Of a stretch of DNA of 7,061 nt, positions 1-5,534 are shown in pieces. Source of the stretch: Leptospiraceae bacterium (lineage in GTDB: Bacteria; Spirochaetota; Leptospiria; Leptospirales; Leptospiraceae); NCBI GenBank assembly GCA_027485405.1, contig JAIXRB010000115.1:1-7061 (forward strand), in the 5' to 3' direction. A model generated the notes under the pieces. The model saw nothing but the letters and a program-made list of their open reading frames with translations. It searched no databases and was not told the origin of the DNA. Position 1 is the stretch's first letter. Every line of letters starts with the position of its first letter. The translations under genes were made by a program, and so were the position numbers.

Positions 1-1013
1 AAGAAAAAGCTCAGCTTGGAACTTCTCTGAAAACGGGTGATAACATCGTTACAGGAGACAACGGAAAAGTAGACATCCAATTCCCAGACGGGTCCAGTGT
101 TCGAATCTCTCCTAAATCTCAAATTGATTTTTCAAAGCTTTCTCAAAACGGAAACGGATCCACAGACACGCAGATTGCTCTAGTCTCAGGAAAAGTCTTC
201 GCCAAAGTCAACAAAGCACAAAAACAAGACAACTTTTCTGTCGTAACTCCAACCGCGATCGCGGGTGTGCGTGGAACATCCTTTATAGTTGAGTCTGGTG
301 AAGGCAAAACAGGCGATAAAGTAAAAGTAGTCGATGGCTCTGTTGCGTTTTCACCTAGGGTTCCTGCTCTCGAAAATTTATCTGAAGATGAAATCAACAA
401 AGATGAAGGCTTAAAAAGACTCCAAGCTTCTTTACATACGGTTGAAGTTGTCTTGGAAAAAAACCAAGAATCCAAACTTTCAGCAAAAGCCTCCGAGTTT
501 TCTAAGATTGATTCAGTTCAAAACCTAGACTTAGAAAAAACTCTAAAAGCGATTGAGAAAGAAAAGCCAGTTGTTGAACCAGCTAAACTTACGAAGAAAG
601 AAGAAGAAGAAATTAGAACCATTGTTACTGTAGACAAAGAAACAGCGGCGGCAATCTCTAAATTAGGTGAGTCAAACAATATCGATAAGCTAGACGACTT
701 GAAAAAACAAGAAATCGAAAAACAAAGAACAGCTCTTGCCGAAGACATGAAAAAACGTCAAGAAGATGAGAAAAAGAAATTCGAAACAACTTTAGCTTCG
801 CAACCAAAAGAATTCAAATCGAACAAAGATATCATCAACTATTATGAAAGAATCGAAAAGATCGAATTGACGGACGGTCGTGAGATCATTGGTGCAATCA
901 TCAAACAAGAGAACGGACAGTTGATCGTTCATACAGAAAACGGTGTTAAGAAAATAAATATGGAAGATGTCGAAGAAGTGATCTACGACATGCAAACCAA
1001 GAAGAAGTATTAA
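1..1013 (+). CDS. FecR-domain (LipL45-like) envelope protein, 5' end missing
   Basis: The reading frame is open from base 3 to the TAA at 1011-1013, giving 336 visible codons; the start and any signal peptide or lipobox lie outside the window. Visible residues 6-95 match a FecR domain: a GD.I.TG start, an FPDGSSVRISP strand pair (27-37), an LVSGKVFAKV strand (60-69) and the hallmark TPTAIAGVRGTSF (82-94). Residues about 125-270 are Lys/Glu-rich and probably helical or coiled-coil. Residues 283-328 form a small predicted beta domain (LTDGREIIGAII, then VHTENGVKKI). Known of the family: FecR domains occur in TonB-linked anti-sigma regulators, but Leptospira also has envelope FecR proteins such as LipL45. 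No transmembrane segment is visible here, and the long charged helix plus C-terminal beta domain favour a periplasmic or surface role over an anti-sigma factor. The GTG at 267 is an internal Val of the FecR motif, not a start. Function unknown; family call firm, LipL45 relation inferred. Confidence 0.85.
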   Translation, partial: EKAQLGTSLKTGDNIVTGDNGKVDIQFPDGSSVRISPKSQIDFSKLSQNGNGSTDTQIALVSGKVFAKVNKAQKQDNFSVVTPTAIAGVRGTSFIVESGEGKTGDKVKVVDGSVAFSPRVPALENLSEDEINKDEGLKRLQASLHTVEVVLEKNQESKLSAKASEFSKIDSVQNLDLEKTLKAIEKEKPVVEPAKLTKKEEEEIRTIVTVDKETAAAISKLGESNNIDKLDDLKKQEIEKQRTALAEDMKKRQEDEKKKFETTLASQPKEFKSNKDIINYYERIEKIELTDGREIIGAIIKQENGQLIVHTENGVKKINMEDVEEVIYDMQTKKKY

Positions 1014-1412
1014 TTAAGCAATCAACCTTTTCGCTTGAGTCCTCTGGTAATCATTCCAGAGGATGCGGATTGTATAAACCAGGGGACTCGCTTCGATCAC
1101 AAGAAGGGTGTCCTCTTTTTTTAGAAGCAGGGTAGTTGGGCCAAACTGCTCAGAATTCCCCCATTCCACTTTGATTCCTGGAACCAAAGACAGGCTTTTT
1201 CCTATGAGTTGTTTTACTTCAAAATCACTCAGCTCGTCTTCGATCCCTCGCAGTTCATCCAAAAGGCTGAGATAAAACGTTTTTTCGATTTCTTTGCCCA
1301 AGGCTTGGAATTCTAGGTTCATACCCAGGGCGTCGGAGGAATTCGATAAATTCTGGATAAAAATCTCCCTAGCTGTTGAGCGCCTCGACAGAATCGATTT
1401 GTTCATCCGCAT
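1014..1412 (-). CDS. Unknown small protein encoded downstream of and overlapping lipA
   Basis: I do not recognise this protein. It is soluble, with no signal peptide, membrane segment or cysteine. Residues 32-75 look helical and acidic, and residues 78-118 look like beta strands (GIKVEW, TTLLLKK, TLLVIEA, YTIRILW). The longest frame starts at the ATG at 1412 and would overlap the end of lipA by 44 bases; a second ATG is at 1406. Neither has a good Shine-Dalgarno. Methionine 31 (ATG at 1322) is an alternative that would start 46 bases after lipA and give 102 residues. The stop TAA (1014-1016 on the plus strand) touches the stop of the FecR gene. Co-direction and overlap with lipA imply joint transcription. 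The sequence is protein-like throughout, which supports a real gene, but the N-terminus is uncertain. Confidence 0.65.
   Translation of the reverse strand: MRMNKSILSRRSTAREIFIQNLSNSSDALGMNLEFQALGKEIEKTFYLSLLDELRGIEDELSDFEVKQLIGKSLSLVPGIKVEWGNSEQFGPTTLLLKKEDTLLVIEASPLVYTIRILWNDYQRTQAKRLIA
1040..1063. other. Perfect 8-bp hairpin just past convergent stops
   Basis: TCCTCTGG (1040-1047) and CCAGAGGA (1056-1063) are exact reverse complements around an 8-base loop. The structure begins 26 bases after the FecR-gene stop and lies inside the 3' coding end of the opposing gene. No T-tract follows on either strand, so it is not a canonical intrinsic terminator. It could act as an mRNA 3'-end structure for the FecR transcript, or it could be chance within coding sequence. 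Confidence 0.4.
1365..1370 (-). promoter_or_regulatory. Shine-Dalgarno-like AGGGAG at the lipA stop codon
   Basis: On the minus strand the lipA stop TAG runs directly into GGGAG, giving AGGGAG. This is the best ribosome-binding match near the start of the downstream small gene. No ATG, GTG or TTG lies 5-10 bases after it in the gene's frame; only ATT (1364) and ATC (1358) do. It therefore either serves a non-AUG start, has no role, or marks mis-assigned start sites. Confidence 0.25.
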
Positions 1413-2283
1413 GATACGAGGATCGAACCAAAGGACCTGAGGAGACGTGTTTGAATCCGATTTTTACTGCAACGGTCTTCCAAAGCTGGAATTCTTCGGG
1501 AGTGACATACCTTTGCAAAGGATAATGAGAAGGGGTAGGTTGCAGGTATTGGCCTATCGTAAGCATGCGAACCCCAGAATGAAAAAGGTCTTTCAGGCAT
1601 GCCTCAATGTGTTCGTCTTTTTCTCCTAATCCCAAAATGATTCCACTTTTTGTAACAAAGCCTTGTTCTGCGATATTCTTTAAAACAAAGAGGGATCGTT
1701 CGTAGTTTTTTTGAGGAGCTACATGGGAAAAGAGCTCTTTAACAGTCTCAATATTGTGATTGATGATGTTTGGCATAGATTCATACAAACAGTCTAGGCT
1801 GGTTTGCTTTGCCTTGAAGTCTGGAATCAAAACTTCGATCACACAATTGGGTCTCAGTTTTCTAATCTGACGCACAGTTTCAGCGAAGTGCCCAGCGCCT
1901 CCGTCCGCCAAATCATCTCTGTTCACTGCCGTTAGAACCACATGGTTCAGTTCTAACTCCAGAACAGAATTTGCTACTCGCAAGGGTTCATCTGGATCGA
2001 GAGCTCCAGGCTTCCCAAACGCCACATCACAATAACCACACCTTCGTGTGCAAATGTCGCCCGAAAGCATATAAGTAGCCGTTTTTCGGCTCCAGCAATG
2101 GTTTAGGTTGGGGCAGGAGGCCGATTCGCAAACCGTGTTCAATCGCTTGCCTGCCACCTGGTTTCTCACAATTGCCACTGGGTCCGCTTCTTTTGGGAAC
2201 GAAATTCTTACCTTCATCCATTCAGGTTTTGACGGAATGGAGGTTTGAGATTTCGTACGAGGCTTCTTTTTCAGTGGGTTCAT
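1369..2283 (-). CDS. lipA: Lipoyl synthase LipA (radical SAM)
   Basis: LipA inserts two sulfurs at C6 and C8 of an octanoyl group bound to a lipoyl domain, making the lipoyl cofactor of pyruvate and 2-oxoglutarate dehydrogenases and glycine cleavage H protein; it acts in the cytosol. The 304 residues are close to the usual length (about 300-320). Both iron-sulfur sites are complete: the auxiliary cluster motif C-x4-C-x5-C at C52, C57, C63 and the radical SAM motif C-x3-C-x2-C at C78, C82, C85. The C-terminal RSSY motif is at 287-290; a serine of this motif is the fourth ligand of the auxiliary cluster in studied LipA proteins. VNRDDLADGGA (120-130) and GIILGLGE (214-221) are also typical. The ATG at 2283 has no strong Shine-Dalgarno, but the next methionine (residue 23) would cut into the conserved N-terminal region. 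No lipB or lplA is next to it. An unknown gene overlaps its 3' end. Confidence 0.97.
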   Translation of the reverse strand: MNPLKKKPRTKSQTSIPSKPEWMKVRISFPKEADPVAIVRNQVAGKRLNTVCESASCPNLNHCWSRKTATYMLSGDICTRRCGYCDVAFGKPGALDPDEPLRVANSVLELELNHVVLTAVNRDDLADGGAGHFAETVRQIRKLRPNCVIEVLIPDFKAKQTSLDCLYESMPNIINHNIETVKELFSHVAPQKNYERSLFVLKNIAEQGFVTKSGIILGLGEKDEHIEACLKDLFHSGVRMLTIGQYLQPTPSHYPLQRYVTPEEFQLWKTVAVKIGFKHVSSGPLVRSSYHADEQIDSVEALNS

Positions 2284-2332
2284 GGAATGATTCTATTTTC
2301 TTTTCTAGTTCCACTTTGTAAAATGGAAAAAC
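2284..2332. promoter_or_regulatory. Divergent intergenic region with imperfect inverted repeat
   Basis: These 49 bases separate the divergent starts of lipA (minus) and the pseudouridine synthase (plus), so promoters for one or both probably lie here or just inside the coding ends. Bases 2311-2326 form a near-perfect inverted repeat with arms CCACTTT and AAAATGG and one mismatch. TAAAAT at 2319-2324 is a 5-of-6 match to a sigma-70 -10 box for the plus strand, but the -35 position is poor and transcription would begin almost at the ATG. TAGAAT and TACAAA are weak -10 candidates on the minus strand. A GGAA at 2325-2328 is the only ribosome-site candidate for the plus gene. Confidence 0.3.
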
Positions 2333-3079
2333 ATGCGCATCAATCAGTTTCTAGCTCGTGCCGGTCTTGGATCCCGAAGAAAAGTGGAAGAAATCATTCT
2401 ATCAGGACGAGTCAAATGCAATGGAAAAACAGTGACAGACCTTGGTCGCCAGATTGATCCAGCTGTTGACAAAGTTGAGTTTGAAGGCAAGGGGTTAAAA
2501 TTAGGTGGAGAGGGTAGGCTTGTCGCCTTATTTAAGCCAGCTGGGTATTTGACATCTAAGGAAGACAAGCACCATGAAAAAACCATTTTTGATTTATTGC
2601 AAGGGGAAGCAAAAGACTTCAACTATGCAGGTAGGCTTGATCTAAGTTCCAGAGGCTTGTTGTTGCTTTCAGACGACGGAAACTTGATCCAGAAACTAAC
2701 CCATCCTCGATACAAAATGGAAAAAGAGTATGAAGTCACCATTCAGAAAAGAACTCCTTGGAAAAGACTGACCGAAGAATTTCGGCTAGGAGTCCGAGAG
2801 GGTGGTGAGACCTTGCGAGTAAAAATGATTGAACCTATTTCGGTCGATGGAAAAGACTCAGAACTAGAAGAGGCGGATCGATTTCGGATCATTCTAGAAG
2901 AAGGAAAAAAAAGGCAGATTCGGAGAATGTTTCATTCAAAGAATTTGAGTGTAATCGATTTAATTCGAGTTCGAATTGGGAATTTGAAGCTTTCTGATTT
3001 AAAAATCAAGGAAGGCGAATTCACCTACTTGGATCCCGATTTAGTTTACTCTATGCGAAAACCAAAATCGGCAAAATGA
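2333..3079 (+). CDS. rRNA pseudouridine synthase, RsuA/RluB/RluE/RluF family
   Basis: Enzymes of this family convert a specific uridine in 16S or 23S rRNA to pseudouridine during ribosome assembly. Residues 1-48 are an S4 RNA-binding domain (MRINQFLARAGLGSRR, then SGRVKCNGK). The catalytic motif AGRLDLSSRGLLLLSDDG spans 99-116 and D103 is the expected catalytic aspartate. KEYEV (131-135) supplies the conserved tyrosine region and EGKKRQIRRM (190-199) is the typical C-terminal motif. The 248 residues fit the family. The ATG at 2333 opens directly into the S4 domain, so this start is secure even though the upstream GGAAAA is a weak ribosome site. Its TGA overlaps the ATG of the next gene. The C-terminal motif resembles both RluB and RluF types, so the target uridine cannot be assigned from sequence alone. 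Confidence 0.93.
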   Translation: MRINQFLARAGLGSRRKVEEIILSGRVKCNGKTVTDLGRQIDPAVDKVEFEGKGLKLGGEGRLVALFKPAGYLTSKEDKHHEKTIFDLLQGEAKDFNYAGRLDLSSRGLLLLSDDGNLIQKLTHPRYKMEKEYEVTIQKRTPWKRLTEEFRLGVREGGETLRVKMIEPISVDGKDSELEEADRFRIILEEGKKRQIRRMFHSKNLSVIDLIRVRIGNLKLSDLKIKEGEFTYLDPDLVYSMRKPKSAK

Positions 3080-4140
3080 AAACAAAACCTTTCTTAGTCT
3101 ACCCCGTTTTTCTTTTGATCCTTGTTCTTGCTTTGGATAAAATTTTCTATCTACCAGTTTTCCAAAACAGTTTTCTCCAAACAGGCAATTCAACATTTTA
3201 TTTTCACAGAAAGTTGCTCTTTGAAAAAATGGTAAGGGAATCCAAAGACTCACCAAAGTCATTGGTTCTGGTTTATGGCGATTCCAGATCCTATCCATAT
3301 TCAGAAACAGGGCTACCTCCTTCGGCTCAAAGCAATTGGTCTCTGTTCAACTTTAGCACTCCGCAAGCAGTGCCCATGTATTCTTACCAACTTCTTCGTA
3401 AAACACTAAAAAGTGGAATCAAACCGACATTTGTTATACTGTCTTTAAGCCCCGAATCATTCCAAAGCTCCAAATCCTTTGTAAACAGCCCTTTTTTGCG
3501 ATTTGGTGCTGAACCTGGATTTCAAGAAGAGATTTGGAATGATCTGAGCCTTAAGGAAAAATGGGAAGCAACCCTGGATCGAGTTTTTAGAATCCGGGCC
3601 CTTGAAGTGAATCTTAACTTATTTGTTCGTCGGACTCAAAGTAGAAAATGGAAAGAGTATTCTCCAAACTCCAATCCAGAGCTTTTGCTCTTAAACCAGA
3701 CCAAGGGGGAATACTTAATGTATGCAACCCTAGGCAATCCCATAGAAAAACTAGAGAGAGACGCTACTAGAATCAAAGCAATCTATCTGCGGAATTTTGA
3801 ACTAGGGCAAAACCAGTTTTTGTATGTGGAAAAGTTCTTAGAACTAGCCAAGGAAAACCAGGTTCCTGTGGTCGTCGTATATCCTAAGGTGTACGAAACA
3901 TACAGAAAGAATTACGAAAATCTAAATTTAGAAGAAGTTTGGTGGTCAAAAATTCAGGAACTAGCAAATGAATCCGGTGCAAAGACCTTCCATGTGGAAA
4001 AAGAAAATGAATGCAATCTTTTCAACGATGCCTCGCACCAATCGGCTTTTTGCTTTCCCGAATTGATGCGAACCATTTGGTTTAAAATGGGCTGGGGCGA
4101 GATTTACAAAGGCTACGAACTGCCTAAGCTACCAAAGTAA
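3076..4140 (+). CDS. DUF1574-like membrane-anchored protein with SGNH-type motifs
   Basis: The 354 residues resemble the DUF1574 family that I know from Leptospira, of unknown function. A single N-terminal hydrophobic segment (about residues 6-28) follows a short Lys-containing start, so the protein is probably anchored in the inner membrane with its body in the periplasm. YGDSRSYPYS at 67-76 fits SGNH-hydrolase block I with S70 as nucleophile. NDASH at 317-321 fits block V (D-x-x-H), giving a candidate triad S70, D318, H321. Between them, PTFVILSLSP (117-126) and VPVVVVYP (263-270) look like core strands of an alpha/beta fold. The only two cysteines, C313 and C326, flank the D-x-x-H and could form a disulfide. 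The ATG overlaps the stop of the pseudouridine synthase gene (ATGA) and lacks its own strong ribosome site, suggesting translational coupling. Hydrolase or acyltransferase activity is inference; the family call is from memory. Confidence 0.8.
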   Translation: MKTKPFLVYPVFLLILVLALDKIFYLPVFQNSFLQTGNSTFYFHRKLLFEKMVRESKDSPKSLVLVYGDSRSYPYSETGLPPSAQSNWSLFNFSTPQAVPMYSYQLLRKTLKSGIKPTFVILSLSPESFQSSKSFVNSPFLRFGAEPGFQEEIWNDLSLKEKWEATLDRVFRIRALEVNLNLFVRRTQSRKWKEYSPNSNPELLLLNQTKGEYLMYATLGNPIEKLERDATRIKAIYLRNFELGQNQFLYVEKFLELAKENQVPVVVVYPKVYETYRKNYENLNLEEVWWSKIQELANESGAKTFHVEKENECNLFNDASHQSAFCFPELMRTIWFKMGWGEIYKGYELPKLPK

Positions 4141-4145
4141 AAACT

Positions 4146-4171
4146 CTAAACCTTTACCAGGTTAGTTTTTT
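4146..4171. terminator. Candidate hairpin terminator between convergent genes
   Basis: CTAAACC (4146-4152) can pair with GGTTAG (4160-4165) with one bulged A, and six T residues follow at 4166-4171 on the plus strand. It begins six bases after the stop of the DUF1574-like gene. On the minus strand a short T run (complement of A residues 4139-4143) lies past the stem, so it might work weakly both ways. The stem is short and AT-rich. The transaldolase stop codon (4154-4156) lies in its loop. Confidence 0.4.
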
Positions 4172-4798
4172 AGCATCTTCGAGAAACTTAGCAAGACCAC
4201 TGTCTGTCAATGGGTGCTTAAATAACATTTCTACAACGCTGTATGGCAAAGTGACGCAATCGGCACCGCGAAGGGCTACTTCTTTGAAGTGAATGGGGTG
4301 TCGAACGGAAGCGGCTAAAATCTGAGTATCATAGCCATAGTTGTCGTAGATCTCTCGAATCTCAGAGATCAGTTCCAATCCATCATAGCCCACATCGTCC
4401 AATCTCCCAATGAAAGGAGAGATAAAAGTGGCACCAGCTTTTGCGGCTAAAAGAGCTTGGTTTGCAGTAAAGCAAAGTGTAACGTTTGTCTGAATGTCTC
4501 TTTTTGTGAATTCAGCAACTGCTTTGATTCCTTCTGGGATGAGAGGAACTTTGACCACTACGTTTGGCGCTATTTTCGCAAGCTCTTCACCTTCTTTGAT
4601 AATGCCTGCAAAGTCCGTAGAAAGAACTTCCGCGCTGACAGGTCCTTTAACGATTGCACAGATTTCTGCAATGACTTCTGTAAATTTGCGTCCAGACTTT
4701 GCGATGATGGATGGGTTTGTGGTGATTCCGTCCAAAAGACCTAGGTCTGCTACTTTTTTTATTTCATCTAAGTTTGCCGTATCTAAAAATAAATTCAT
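4154..4798 (-). CDS. tal: Transaldolase, small TalC/MipB-type (Fsa-like) family
   Basis: Transaldolase moves a dihydroxyacetone unit between sugar phosphates (sedoheptulose 7-phosphate and glyceraldehyde 3-phosphate to erythrose 4-phosphate and fructose 6-phosphate) in the cytosolic non-oxidative pentose phosphate pathway. The 214 residues match the small single-domain aldolase family. Visible motifs are FLDTANLDEIKK (4-15), GITTNPSIIAKSG (24-36), VVKVPL (81-86) with K83 as Schiff-base lysine, ISPFIGRLDD (126-135) and LAASVRHP (161-168). Compared with E. coli FsaA as I recall it, Q59 corresponds to E57 here and Y131 to F129. Glu and Phe at these positions are the transaldolase pattern, so fructose-6-phosphate aldolase is the less likely activity although many annotations would use that name. 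The ATG at 4798 has a good Shine-Dalgarno (AAAGGAA). It is last in the run from purH, 27 bp after the secreted-protein gene. Confidence 0.93.
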   Translation of the reverse strand: MNLFLDTANLDEIKKVADLGLLDGITTNPSIIAKSGRKFTEVIAEICAIVKGPVSAEVLSTDFAGIIKEGEELAKIAPNVVVKVPLIPEGIKAVAEFTKRDIQTNVTLCFTANQALLAAKAGATFISPFIGRLDDVGYDGLELISEIREIYDNYGYDTQILAASVRHPIHFKEVALRGADCVTLPYSVVEMLFKHPLTDSGLAKFLEDAKKLTW

Positions 4799-4801
4799 GT
4801 T

Positions 4802-4819
4802 TGTTTCCTTTACGGAACA
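4802..4819 (-). promoter_or_regulatory. Strong transaldolase ribosome-binding site in a small hairpin
   Basis: On the minus strand AAAGGAAA lies about 6 bases before the transaldolase ATG and is the best Shine-Dalgarno in the window. The same bases can pair: TGTTCC, a 5-base loop, then GGAAACA with one bulged A, which would partly hide the site. The good match sets the gene start; a regulatory role for the hairpin is speculative. Confidence 0.5.
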
Positions 4820-4825
4820 GGTTGA

Positions 4826-5506
4826 CTAAGGGATTAAATCTCGCAAGGTTTTTGTCTCTTGTGTGGAAAAGAAATCTTTGTAATCTTTTGTGATCATGTC
4901 CCGAATATTTGCTGAAAAATAATCGATTCGACGGGTAAAGGGTAATTTTCTATAGCCCTCTTTCCATTGCACCGCATAGCCGCCTCTAGGTGGATTTTCT
5001 TTTCGGTCTACCAGTTCCCAAATCCCAGCACCAGAGACTTTATCATCCCCCACAGTTTCTTTTCTGGGCTTGCCGTATTTTTTTTCTAGCTTTGCTTTGA
5101 TTTCCGCAGATGGGATCAGGTTAAAAGTAACACCCACAGAAAAAAGAATTCCATTCTCTCGGTATTCGGTTTGGTTTTCAATCGTAGGATCTGTCTCAGC
5201 ACGGTTCGGATCTTTGGGTCTGAGTTCTTTGACAAGAGGCGGAGTGGCATAAAAACGGTACAAATAAAAAACACCATTTCTTTTGATCAAAAGACTAGTG
5301 TCTTTTTTCTCATTTACGATTTCGATTTGTTCTTTCGATTCGGTGTTAGTGGACATCGATAGAAATTTTTCTCGAATGGAATCGTAGGTCATCCCCCAAG
5401 ATGCTTCTGCAAACCCGTCAAGAGTGTTGATCTGTGCGGTATCCTCTTGCGAGATAATTGGTAAGGTCAGGAATAGGCCGAGTAGGAGGGAGAGGAACTT
5501 CTTCAT
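4826..5506 (-). CDS. Secreted protein of unknown function
   Basis: I do not recognise a named family. The ATG at 5506 gives 226 residues beginning MKKFLSLLLGLFLTLPIIS, a clear Sec signal peptide with likely cleavage near residue 19 or 20. There is no cysteine at the cleavage site, so it is not a lipoprotein; the mature protein should be periplasmic or exported. The frame stays open upstream to 5677, but that extension runs through the preceding gene's coding end and would bury the signal peptide, so I reject it. The mature part has GFAEASWGMTYDSIREKF (31-48), a W-G-M opening that I associate with small periplasmic proteins, then mixed strand and helix with Lys/Glu/Arg-rich stretches and AEIKAKLEKKYGKP (134-147). 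No cysteines are present. It lies 28 bp after the acidic-tailed membrane protein and 27 bp before the transaldolase, so it is probably co-transcribed. Confidence 0.82.
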   Translation of the reverse strand: MKKFLSLLLGLFLTLPIISQEDTAQINTLDGFAEASWGMTYDSIREKFLSMSTNTESKEQIEIVNEKKDTSLLIKRNGVFYLYRFYATPPLVKELRPKDPNRAETDPTIENQTEYRENGILFSVGVTFNLIPSAEIKAKLEKKYGKPRKETVGDDKVSGAGIWELVDRKENPPRGGYAVQWKEGYRKLPFTRRIDYFSANIRDMITKDYKDFFSTQETKTLRDLIP

Positions 5507-5534
5507 AGAAATTCTATCGGCAAACCTTTGGAAT

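Noticed and set aside
267..1013. A separate 248-residue gene starting at GTG 267
   Set aside because: The GTG is an internal Val inside the conserved AGVRGT motif and the frame is open and FecR-like back to base 3, so it is one truncated gene.
1447..1629. Short plus-strand open frame opposite lipA
   Set aside because: It is antisense to conserved LipA sequence with no ribosome site or recognisable protein features.
2905..2912. Runs of eight A or T (2905-2912, 5078-5085, 5923-5930) as programmed slippage or phase-variation sites
   Set aside because: All three lie in intact frames and encode plausible Lys or Phe residues without an alternative frame that yields a sensible product; ordinary for AT-rich coding DNA.
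4349..4370. Perfect 7-bp inverted repeat (GATCTCT and AGAGATC, 8-base loop)
   Set aside because: It lies in the middle of the transaldolase coding region, encodes ordinary conserved-looking residues and has no T-tract or gene boundary nearby; probably chance.
4457..4829. Plus-strand open frames opposite the transaldolase
   Set aside because: They are antisense shadows of a strongly conserved enzyme gene; one is Cys/Phe-rich and the other Ser/Ala-rich, as expected from reversed codons.
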